Translations under genes and position numbers: made by a program | Part shown: positions 50,742 to 59,241 of the stretch, in pieces | Position numbering within the stretch: position 1 is the first letter of the stretch | Layout of the letters: each line of letters starts with the position of its first letter | Assembly: GCF_030929555.1 (NCBI RefSeq) | Contig: NZ_JAVFVT010000012.1 | Span: forward strand, 1 to 64,000 | Source: Paenibacillus sp. LHD-117 | GTDB taxonomy: Bacteria; Bacillota; Bacilli; Paenibacillales; Paenibacillaceae | Length of the DNA stretch: 64,000 bases | Direction: 5' to 3' | The notes under the pieces: generated by a model | Databases searched by the model: none | Told to the model about the DNA's origin: nothing | The model's input: the letters and a program-made list of their open reading frames with translations, nothing else

Positions 50742-50927
50742 TCCTATACTTGAAGGAGTGCCGAAATTCCTGTAAAGAGGATACATCATTATAGGAGAAC
50801 GTCATATCAAACTTGTTCACGCCGAGGTTCTACCTTCAAGCAAGGGGGGGCGAATTGGAAAAAGCTTTAGGGGGTATTTTTGGTTCGTCACATGTATTGA
50901 AAAATAATACGATTTGGAGGAATTGAA

Positions 50928-52331
50928 ATGAAAGCGCTTAAAAAACCATTAGTTCTTATTTCATTGATTCTCACTATCGCCCTGGCCGCATGCTCCAATA
51001 ATGGAGAACAGCCAAACAACGGACAAGCTGCTTCAAATACGCCCTCAGCGTCGCCATCCGCAACCCCGACGCCTGAGCCGGAAGCGGAGTTCGATCTGAA
51101 AGGCGAGCCGATCAAAATCGGATTGTGGTGGGACGGCGCGGATCCTCGTGGGATAGCGGAAGCTGACCGCACTCCTTCTGATGAGTTGATGATTCAAAAG
51201 CTCGGAGAAGTTGAAAAAAAATATAACACCAAAATTGAATACGTAAAGTTCGGCGACTATGGCAAATACGTCGAGAACTTCACGACGACTTCCCTTGCGG
51301 GCGAGCCGTTCGCGGATATCGTAGTGATGGAATTGTTCTGGGCGTTCCCGACACTTGTAAATAAAGGCTTCCTTCAACCGATCGATGAATATCTCGATAT
51401 GAACGATCCGAAATACAATGACTGGATGAAGAAGGGCGGCTCCTTCGGCGGCAAGCAATACGGCTTCTATGACGGCTCACCGTCGCCATACGGCTTCTTC
51501 TACAACAAAACGCTCGTTGAGAAGTTTGGTTTGGAAGATCCATATGAATTGCAGCAAAAAGGCGAATGGACATGGGATAAAATGCGCGAGTTCGCGAAAG
51601 CGGCTACAAAAGACACAGACGGCGACGGCAAAACAGATGTCTACGGTATTGCGGGCGCTTACGGAAAAGTGAATGCGCTTACCGAGCAATTCATTCACAC
51701 AAACAATGCGTCTATCGATATAGATGCCAATGGCGACCTTAAGTTCTCCATGGACAGCGAAGATTCGATCGCCGCGCTGCAATTCGTATCCGATTTGTAT
51801 AACGTTGACAAGTCGATCATGCAGCCGCAACCGGAAAATGGAGGCGCTGAGTTTATCGCCGGCAAAGGCGTGCTCTATGGCGGCTTCAGCTGGGAGCTTG
51901 GCGGCTTGAAGGACGGCTTGGCGGGAGCGGGTCAAGAGATCGGTTATGTATTCATTCCAAAAGGTCCGAAAGCAGACAAACATGTAAGCTACACGCCATA
52001 CGGAAATATGTACATGTTGTCCAAATATTCGAAGCATCCGGAAGCGGCGATTCGCATATTTGACGAAATCAACCTGTTTGAAGAAGGCCGCAAGCTGACT
52101 TTGAAATCGTATGAGACCTCGTACCCATCGAAAGAATCAATGGATACGCGTGTTCAGATGCTTGACAGCATCGGGTACATTTCGTTCTATGCGATTCCTG
52201 ATGCAGGCACCTTGTTTGGAAACGTAATTACAGACATTACGGAAGGCAAAGTGTCTCCGGCTACGGCTGTCGAAAAAGTGAAGCCGCAATTCGAAGCAAA
52301 TATTAAAAAATTGATCGACGAAAGCAAGTGA
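50928..52331 (+). CDS. Extracellular solute-binding lipoprotein, family 1 type
   Basis: A 467-residue lipoprotein with signal peptide ending ALAAC (Cys22), a Ser/Pro/Thr spacer (SPSATPTPEPEAEFD) and a solute-binding fold beginning with IKIGLWWDGADPRG. The calcium-type loop DTDGDGKTDVYG is present. GGAGG precedes the ATG. It is the first gene of a run of eight genes in one direction and the likely sugar receptor for one or both of the permease pairs (55346-57122 and 61838-63742). Ligand likely a sialylated or fucosylated oligosaccharide, judged from the neighbouring hydrolases only. Confidence 0.92.
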   Translation: MKALKKPLVLISLILTIALAACSNNGEQPNNGQAASNTPSASPSATPTPEPEAEFDLKGEPIKIGLWWDGADPRGIAEADRTPSDELMIQKLGEVEKKYNTKIEYVKFGDYGKYVENFTTTSLAGEPFADIVVMELFWAFPTLVNKGFLQPIDEYLDMNDPKYNDWMKKGGSFGGKQYGFYDGSPSPYGFFYNKTLVEKFGLEDPYELQQKGEWTWDKMREFAKAATKDTDGDGKTDVYGIAGAYGKVNALTEQFIHTNNASIDIDANGDLKFSMDSEDSIAALQFVSDLYNVDKSIMQPQPENGGAEFIAGKGVLYGGFSWELGGLKDGLAGAGQEIGYVFIPKGPKADKHVSYTPYGNMYMLSKYSKHPEAAIRIFDEINLFEEGRKLTLKSYETSYPSKESMDTRVQMLDSIGYISFYAIPDAGTLFGNVITDITEGKVSPATAVEKVKPQFEANIKKLIDESK

Positions 52332-52421
52332 TTGATCTAAATATTTGCAATCTATAATTTGTCCCGTAATCCCGCAGCATTGCACATGCGGGATTACGGC
52401 GGCTATAAGAGGGGGAAGGTC

Positions 52422-55349
52422 ATGCGGCGACCGCTTTTTATATTAATCGGCATATCGCTCTTCATCATCGCAGCCGTATCCGTCTCATTTTCGCGGTCCG
52501 GCACGTCTGGCGGTCAAGCCGTAATGGCTGGAAACACGCAATACGACGTATCGCAAATCGCGCAATTGGGCGGTTCCTACAAGAGAGGGAGCTATGATGA
52601 ATATTTATCGAAGCTTCAATCATCCGCCTCAAGACCCGATGTCGAAGTAAAGATTGAGGGAGAGAGCTATGCAAGCGCTCAGGATATGGAGGTGTCCGTT
52701 GTCGACGACTCGGAGGACGGTCAAGGACAATCGCTCCTCACAGGCGATTCTGGCACTGTGAACTGGGAATTCGAGGTTCCTAAGGATGGACTCTATAATC
52801 TGCAGATGAATTTTTTTATTCCGGAAGGCAAGGAATCTGATGTAGAAAGAGAAATTCGCATTGACGGCAAGCTGCCGTTCTCGGAAGCAAGAAGTCTGGT
52901 ATTCAGCCGGATATGGAAAAACGAGACGAATGATTTCATAAGGGATCATCGCGGCAATGATTTGATCCCGGCTCAGATTGAAGCCCCAGAATGGCAGGAG
53001 ACGCTCCTGCAAGATACGACAGGCTATTATACAGAACCGTATCTCTTTTACTTCTCGAAGGGGAAACACACCTTATCCTTGGAATCCGTGAAAGAACCGC
53101 TGACAATCGATTATTTCAAGCTGATAAACGTGGAAGAAATGCCGACTTACGACCAGTTGGCTGCTATATATAAGGAAAAGGGATACGAGGAGGCGGAGCG
53201 CTTTTCGGTCAAAGTTCAAGGCGAACATACATCGACAAAGTCATCTCCAACCTTGCTGCCCTATAACGATCGCACAAGCCCTGCCAATGAGCCCTTCCAT
53301 GTATCCAAGCTTCGGAACAATGCGATTGGCGGCTTGAACTGGCGTATGCCGGGACAATGGATCGAATGGGAAATTGAAGTGCCGAAGGACGGTTTATACC
53401 AAATCGCCGTCAAACATCGCCAAAATTATTTGCGGGACGGCAGCGCGCTGCGCACCTTGTACGTTGACGGAGAAATTCCGTTCCGCGAGGCAAGAGGGAT
53501 GGCGTTCCCTTATGCCGCCGATTGGCAAATGGGCGTTATCGGAAATTCCGCCGACGAGCCGTATCTCTTTTATTTGACCGAGGGCACGCATACGATCCGT
53601 TTGGAGACAACATTAGGGGACATGGCGCCAATTATTCGGACGGTTGAATCCAGCATTTTGCAGCTTAATGCCATGTACCGCCAAATCATTAGCTTTACCG
53701 GCACGGTTCCGGATACGTTCCGCGACTACGAGCTGGATAAGCGGATTCCAGAGATGACCGAGCTGTTCGCCAAAGAGCGGGATGTTCTGTTCGATGTGGC
53801 CGAGCTGATCGATGGATCCGGCGAAGGCAGCGAGCGCTCGGCGGCTTTGAAAACGCTTGCACATCAATTGAATGATATGGCTGAGCGTCCGGATACCGTC
53901 CCTTCCCGAATCGACAGCTTTAAGACGAACGTCGGCGGAGTGGGTAACTGGCTGAACGCATTTAAGGAGCAGCCGCTTTCGATTGACTATTTGATCGTCA
54001 GCTCACCGGGAGCGACATTGCCTGATCCGGAAGCCACTTCGTTGCAAAATGTCAGCTCCGGCGTTCAATCGTTCCTCGCTTCGTTTACGGAGAAATACGA
54101 TGAGTTTTCAAAGAAAGACGCGACCGGGGAAACTGTAACCGTATGGATAACGACCGCAAGGGATCAGGCGCAGATTATGAAGCGTCTCATCGATGATACG
54201 TTCACGAATGAAACGGGAATCAACGTTGATTTGAGACTGGTTGGAGCAGACGTGGTGCAGTCGGCTACGATAGCCGGTCGAGGCCCCGACGTAGCGCTGC
54301 AAATGGGCAACGATATTCCTGTAAACTATGCGACGCGCAACGCCGTGCAGGACTTGTCCATATTCCCGGATTTCAAGGAAGTAACGAAGAGGTTCCATGA
54401 AAGCGCTATCGTTCCCTACGAATATAACGGCGGCTATTTCGCCCTTCCGGAGCAGCAGACGTTCCCGGTAATGTTTTATCGCAAGGATATCCTTGAAGAT
54501 GAGCTGAAGCTTAAAGCTCCGGAAACCTGGGAAGATGTTTATGCGCTTATACCGAAATTGCAGAAGAATAAGCTGGTTTTCGGCATGCCGCGTCTCTCCG
54601 ACGAAGCGACCGTATCGGTCCTTCCGCCGAACGCCGCAATGGCGATGCTGTTGTTCCAGAATGGAGGCGCCTTATACGGCGATGACGGCCTGGTCACCGG
54701 TTTGGATGAGGAAATTGCGATTCAGCAATTCAAAAAATGGACCGATTTGTACGTCAATTATAAGCTGCCGATCAGAATGGATTTCGCGAACCGCTTCCGT
54801 ACGGGCGAAATGCCGATCGGGATCGAGGATTATACGATGTATAACATGCTAAGCGTATTTGCGCCGGAAATTAAAGGGCTATGGGAGTTCGTTCCGGTAC
54901 CGGGCACGATAGACGCGAATGGACAAATCCGCCGCGATGTCGGCAGCGGAGGAACAGCGTCGGTCATGCTGAAGCAAGCGAAGAACAAGGAAGAGGCGTG
55001 GGAATTTATGAAGTGGTGGACGAGTGCGGAGACGCAGCTTGCTTTCGGAAGGCAAATGGAAATTCGTCTGGGCACCTCGGCGCGTTACCCGACCGCGAAT
55101 CTTGAAGCGCAATCGCTGCTGCCGTGGCCTAGGAGAGACTATGAAGCGCTCAAGGAGCAAATGGACTGGGTGCGCGGCATTCCGGAAGTGCCGGGCGGAT
55201 ATATGTCCGGCCGCCATATCGACAACGCGTTCCACAGCGTTGTCGTTCAAGGCAATGATCCGCGGGAAACGATAGAGAACTATGTTCGCTATATTAATGA
55301 AGAAATTACGCTGAAGCGGAAAGAATTCAATCTACCCTACAAGGAATGA
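52422..55349 (+). CDS. Giant solute-binding protein with duplicated carbohydrate-binding-like modules
   Basis: A 975-residue exported protein. One N-terminal hydrophobic segment (LFILIGISLFIIAAVSVSF) has no lipobox, so it may stay membrane-anchored. Two related beta-sandwich modules follow, at about residues 110-250 and 315-430. They share WEFEVPKDGLY/WEIEVPKDGLY, a DG-x-(L/I)PF-x-EAR segment, and EPYLFYF-x-x-GKHTL-type ends. A helical linker leads to a C-terminal solute-binding fold of about 400 residues starting near ETVTVWITTARDQAQ. Start ATG 52422 follows GAGGGGGAAGG; the ATG at 52359 has no such site. Its stop overlaps the next permease gene start. The modules probably grip the polysaccharide while the C-terminal domain hands sugar to the permeases. 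Confidence 0.88.
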   Translation: MRRPLFILIGISLFIIAAVSVSFSRSGTSGGQAVMAGNTQYDVSQIAQLGGSYKRGSYDEYLSKLQSSASRPDVEVKIEGESYASAQDMEVSVVDDSEDGQGQSLLTGDSGTVNWEFEVPKDGLYNLQMNFFIPEGKESDVEREIRIDGKLPFSEARSLVFSRIWKNETNDFIRDHRGNDLIPAQIEAPEWQETLLQDTTGYYTEPYLFYFSKGKHTLSLESVKEPLTIDYFKLINVEEMPTYDQLAAIYKEKGYEEAERFSVKVQGEHTSTKSSPTLLPYNDRTSPANEPFHVSKLRNNAIGGLNWRMPGQWIEWEIEVPKDGLYQIAVKHRQNYLRDGSALRTLYVDGEIPFREARGMAFPYAADWQMGVIGNSADEPYLFYLTEGTHTIRLETTLGDMAPIIRTVESSILQLNAMYRQIISFTGTVPDTFRDYELDKRIPEMTELFAKERDVLFDVAELIDGSGEGSERSAALKTLAHQLNDMAERPDTVPSRIDSFKTNVGGVGNWLNAFKEQPLSIDYLIVSSPGATLPDPEATSLQNVSSGVQSFLASFTEKYDEFSKKDATGETVTVWITTARDQAQIMKRLIDDTFTNETGINVDLRLVGADVVQSATIAGRGPDVALQMGNDIPVNYATRNAVQDLSIFPDFKEVTKRFHESAIVPYEYNGGYFALPEQQTFPVMFYRKDILEDELKLKAPETWEDVYALIPKLQKNKLVFGMPRLSDEATVSVLPPNAAMAMLLFQNGGALYGDDGLVTGLDEEIAIQQFKKWTDLYVNYKLPIRMDFANRFRTGEMPIGIEDYTMYNMLSVFAPEIKGLWEFVPVPGTIDANGQIRRDVGSGGTASVMLKQAKNKEEAWEFMKWWTSAETQLAFGRQMEIRLGTSARYPTANLEAQSLLPWPRRDYEALKEQMDWVRGIPEVPGGYMSGRHIDNAFHSVVVQGNDPRETIENYVRYINEEITLKRKEFNLPYKE

Positions 55350-56254
55350 GGGGAGGGGCCGTTATAAAAACTTTAGTCGAAATTAAAAAACATAGACATG
55401 CCTATGCGCTGCTGGCGCCGTTCTTCATTATTTTCATTACATTTACGGTTCTTCCGGTTTTGATGTCTCTGCTGCTCAGCTTCACGTACTTCAACATGCT
55501 GGAGGCGCCGAAATGGGTAGGCTGGCAAAACTATGCGCGTCTGTTTGTGCAGGATGACGTGTTCATGATTGCATTAAAGAACACCCTTTTATTTGCGGCG
55601 ATCACAGGGCCGGTCAGCTATATGGCCTGCTTCCTGTTCGCCTGGCTGATTAATGAGCTGCCGCCGAAGCTTCGCGCCGTACTGACGCTCGTACTGTACG
55701 TGCCGTCTATTTCAGGCAACACTTATTTGGTGTGGCAGCTTCTGTTTTCCAGCGATTCATACGGATTGGCCAACGCATTTTTAATGAGTTGGGGCTTTAT
55801 TCTGGAACCGATCCAATGGCTTAAAGATACGCGTTATATGCTCGGCATCCTGATTATGGTTCAGCTGTGGCTTAGTCTTGGCACCTCGTTCCTTGCGTTT
55901 ATTGCCGGTCTTCAGAACGTAGACCGTACGCTGTATGAAGCGGGAGCGATCGACGGAGTGCGAAACCGTTGGCAGGAGCTATGGTTTATAACTTTGCCTG
56001 CGATGCGGCCGCAATTGTTGTTCGGAGCCGTTATACAAATCTCGATCGCTTTTGCCGTTGCGGAGGTTTCGATTGCCCTGCTGGGATTCCCAAGCGTCAA
56101 TTATGCCGGGCATACCATCGTCACGCATATGATCGATTACGGTACGATCCGATTTGAGCTCGGTTATGCTTCAGCTATAGCGACGGTTCTGTTCTCTATC
56201 ATGCTCCTGACCAACCTGGTCACACAGACGCTTCTGAAGAAGGTGGGAGAATAG
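55346..56254 (+). CDS. Sugar ABC transporter permease (MalF/UgpA type)
   Basis: A 302-residue permease with six predicted helices and EAA loop YEAGAIDGVRNRWQELWF followed by LP. Its ATG overlaps the TGA of the giant binding-protein gene; the best Shine-Dalgarno-like run (GGGGAGGGG) lies after that ATG, so coupling probably drives initiation. The next permease gene starts two bases after its stop. Together they form the first of two importers in this operon. Confidence 0.9.
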   Translation: MRGGAVIKTLVEIKKHRHAYALLAPFFIIFITFTVLPVLMSLLLSFTYFNMLEAPKWVGWQNYARLFVQDDVFMIALKNTLLFAAITGPVSYMACFLFAWLINELPPKLRAVLTLVLYVPSISGNTYLVWQLLFSSDSYGLANAFLMSWGFILEPIQWLKDTRYMLGILIMVQLWLSLGTSFLAFIAGLQNVDRTLYEAGAIDGVRNRWQELWFITLPAMRPQLLFGAVIQISIAFAVAEVSIALLGFPSVNYAGHTIVTHMIDYGTIRFELGYASAIATVLFSIMLLTNLVTQTLLKKVGE

Positions 56255-56255
56255 A

Positions 56256-57122
56256 ATGAAGGTACAACTGTTAAAACCGGGGAAGCGCTTGAATCGTTCT
56301 TGGGGCATGGATATCACGTTATTTGTATTGATTGGCATCGTCGCCTGCTTCATGGCGCTGCCGCTCGTCTTTACGATTAATAACGCGTTCAAGCCGATTA
56401 ACGAAATATTTCTGTTTCCGCCCAAGCTGTTCGTGCGCAACCCGACATTAAAGAACTTTACGGACCTCTCCTATATATTTGCGGATTCGTGGGTGCCATT
56501 TTCCCGGTATGTATTCAACACGTTTTTCATTACAATTATCGGGACGGTCGGCCATGTTATTCTAGCCTCGGCTGCCGCGTATCCGCTCGCCAAAATATCG
56601 TTTCCGGGACGGAAGGTGCTGTTCAGCATCGTTGTTCTGTCTCTAATGTTCACTTCTTACGTAACGCAAGTGCCCAATTATATGACGATTACTTGGCTGG
56701 GGTTAATCAATTCGTACTGGGCGATCATTTTGCCCGCCTTCGGCATGACGCTCGGATTATACCTGATGAAGCAGTTCATTGAGCAAATTCCGGATGCGCT
56801 GCTGGAAGCGGCAAAGATTGACGGAGCAAGCGAATACCGGATTTTTTGGACCATTATTATGCCGATCGTGAAGCCCGCGTGGCTTACGCTGATCATTTTC
56901 TCGTTGCAAAACTTGTGGGCGAGCGGTTCATCAAGATTTATATTTAGCGAGCAGTTAAAAACAGTGGATTACGTGTTCGGACAGATTGGCGCAGGCGGTA
57001 TTGCCAGAACGGGAACCGTGTCAGCCGTTGCGCTGCTCATGCTTTCCGTGCCTGTGACGGTATTCATCGTAACACAGAGCAATATTATCCAGACGATGTC
57101 CACATCAGGTCTGAAAGAATAA
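56256..57122 (+). CDS. Sugar ABC transporter permease (MalG/UgpE type)
   Basis: A 288-residue permease with six helices, EAA loop EAAKIDGASEYRIFWTI followed by MP, and start only two bases after the preceding permease. The final helix and tail (TQSNIIQTMSTSGLKE) match MalG-like partners. GGTGGGAGAATAGA precedes the start. It completes the first permease pair of the operon. Confidence 0.9.
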   Translation: MKVQLLKPGKRLNRSWGMDITLFVLIGIVACFMALPLVFTINNAFKPINEIFLFPPKLFVRNPTLKNFTDLSYIFADSWVPFSRYVFNTFFITIIGTVGHVILASAAAYPLAKISFPGRKVLFSIVVLSLMFTSYVTQVPNYMTITWLGLINSYWAIILPAFGMTLGLYLMKQFIEQIPDALLEAAKIDGASEYRIFWTIIMPIVKPAWLTLIIFSLQNLWASGSSRFIFSEQLKTVDYVFGQIGAGGIARTGTVSAVALLMLSVPVTVFIVTQSNIIQTMSTSGLKE

Positions 57123-57137
57123 CAGGGGGGAAGCCGT

Positions 57138-59201
57138 TTGAAAAGAACGATTGCGGTATTATTCATCATGACGTTCTTAATCGGGTTCGCTGCTCCTGTG
57201 CATGCGGGCCCGAAGGAGAACTATAACTATACGTATAACTTTTGGGGCGATGCGGTGCCATCCCCCAGTCCATACGTGCTGGAGACAAATATAAACGGCG
57301 GCGACCTAGGAATAGGGGCTTTCGGAGCGCCGCAAGATCTGTTCGTTAGTTCGGATAATGGCATCTATGTCGCTGACACCGGCAATAACCGAATAGTCGT
57401 TCTGGATGAAACGCTGCAGGTTGAGCAAGTCCTATCGGAATTCGACAACCATGGCAAGCCGGATGCGCTTAAGGGGCCGGAAGGCGTTTTCGTAGATGAC
57501 AAGGGGCTTATTTATGTGGCCGATACTCAAAACAGAAGGCTCATCGTGCTGGAAGCCGATGGTTCTTTCGTCCGTGAGATCGGCGCGCCGGAATCATCGC
57601 TATTACGAGAAGGCTTTCAATATACGCCGACGAAAGTCGCTGTCGATCGCGCAGAACGGATCTTTGTCGTCAGCCGCGGCTCTTATGAAGGCATCATCGA
57701 GTTCGATTCGGAAGGCTCATTCAATGGTTTCATTGGAACGAACCGGGTCCGATTCGACCCGCTTGATCTGTTGTGGAAGCGTATGTCGACTAAGGCGCAG
57801 CGGGATCAGATGGAGCTGTTCGTTCCGCTTGAGTTCAACAATCTTGATGTGGATAGAGACGGGTTTATTTATACGACGACTTCGGAAGAAAATTCATTTC
57901 AGCCGATCAAAAAGCTTAATCCGTCAGGCGCCGATATATTGCGAAGCGAGGGCTATTTTCCTCCAATGGGGGATATCAATACGCGCAAAGTAGGCAGTAC
58001 GCCGGGCAGCTCGATCTTTATAGATATCGCATCCGATGAAGGCGGCATGTACAACGCGCTAGATTCGAAACGCGGCCGCATCTTCACGTATGACAAAGAC
58101 GGCAACCTGCTATATATGTTCGGTGGACTCGGAAGCCAGCACGATAATTTCCGCACGCCTTCGGCGATAGACATGCTGGGAGACCGGGTCGTCATTTTGG
58201 ATAAGGATAGAGCTCGAATCTCGTTGTTTGAACCGACGCGTTACGGCAGTATGATCCGCGAGGCGGTCATCTCCCTCTATAACGGAAAATCGGAAGAAGC
58301 GAGCGCAGCCTGGAGCCAAGTGCTTCAATTAAATGCGAATTTCGAAGTAGGCTATATCGGAATCGGCAAATCATTGCTGAAAAAAGGCGAGAACCGCGAA
58401 GCAATGACTTACTTTAAGCTTGGCAACGAGCGCGCCTTATATTCAGAAGCGTTCAAAAGGTACCGGAAGGAGCTTGTGCTCGAACGGTTCGGCTATATTG
58501 TAACAAGCATCGCTGCCGCCGTCGGATTCATATTCCTAGCGATCAAATTAGGTCGCCGCAAAATGGCAGGACAGCATTATGAGGAAGTCGGCGTGCTGAA
58601 AAATCCTTTCTATACGATGATGCATCCTTTTAACGGCTTCTGGGAGATGAAATACGAGAACAAAGGCCGGCTGAAGGTGGCATTTTTCATCTTATTGTCG
58701 CTCGTAATCGTTACCATTATTAAAAGGCAGTACAGCGGCTTTGTCGTCAACTTCAATAATTTGGCCGCACTAAACAGCATCGATGAATTGAAGTATATTG
58801 TGCTTCCGTTCGTGCTCTGGTGTGTGGCGAACTGGTCGCTCACCACCTTGATGGATGGAGAAGGCAAGTTTAAGGACATTGTTATGGCGACCGGTTACGC
58901 TTTAATGCCGATGGTCGTCATTAACATCCCTCAAGTGCTTTACAGCCGGATTATTACAGGAGAGGAAAGCTCGTTCTATTACTTGCTTGACGCGATTGCC
59001 CTCTTCTGGTCGATAGGATTGCTATTTGTCGGCACGATGACCGTACATCAATATTCTGCCGGCAAAACGGTCGTCACGATGGCTCTGACGCTAGTTGTGA
59101 TCGGAATTCTCGTATTCCTGGGCGTGCTGTTCTTCAGCATGATGCAGCAAATGATCAGTTTCGTCGTCTCCATCTACAAAGAGCTGGCGTTCCGTGTCTA
59201 A
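57138..59201 (+). CDS. Exported NHL-repeat / TPR / YIP1-like membrane protein
   Basis: A 687-residue protein of unusual makeup. A signal-like N-terminus ends near GFAAPVHAG. NHL-type beta-propeller repeats run from about residue 50 to 360 (FGAPQDLFVSSDNGIYVADT, then GPEGVFVDDKGLIYVADT, and later copies). A TPR-like helical pair (about 375-435, YNGKSEEASAAWSQVLQLNA) precedes one transmembrane helix (about 452-473) and a YIP1-type domain with four or five further helices to the end. The TTG start follows GGGGGGAAG. It lies between two permease pairs, 15 bases after one. A sensor, scaffold or substrate-handling subunit of the transport complex is the best guess. Confidence 0.8.
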   Translation: MKRTIAVLFIMTFLIGFAAPVHAGPKENYNYTYNFWGDAVPSPSPYVLETNINGGDLGIGAFGAPQDLFVSSDNGIYVADTGNNRIVVLDETLQVEQVLSEFDNHGKPDALKGPEGVFVDDKGLIYVADTQNRRLIVLEADGSFVREIGAPESSLLREGFQYTPTKVAVDRAERIFVVSRGSYEGIIEFDSEGSFNGFIGTNRVRFDPLDLLWKRMSTKAQRDQMELFVPLEFNNLDVDRDGFIYTTTSEENSFQPIKKLNPSGADILRSEGYFPPMGDINTRKVGSTPGSSIFIDIASDEGGMYNALDSKRGRIFTYDKDGNLLYMFGGLGSQHDNFRTPSAIDMLGDRVVILDKDRARISLFEPTRYGSMIREAVISLYNGKSEEASAAWSQVLQLNANFEVGYIGIGKSLLKKGENREAMTYFKLGNERALYSEAFKRYRKELVLERFGYIVTSIAAAVGFIFLAIKLGRRKMAGQHYEEVGVLKNPFYTMMHPFNGFWEMKYENKGRLKVAFFILLSLVIVTIIKRQYSGFVVNFNNLAALNSIDELKYIVLPFVLWCVANWSLTTLMDGEGKFKDIVMATGYALMPMVVINIPQVLYSRIITGEESSFYYLLDAIALFWSIGLLFVGTMTVHQYSAGKTVVTMALTLVVIGILVFLGVLFFSMMQQMISFVVSIYKELAFRV

Positions 59202-59241
59202 ACAGCTAGAAGAACAAGCAAAGGAGAAGGAGGGATCAAAC

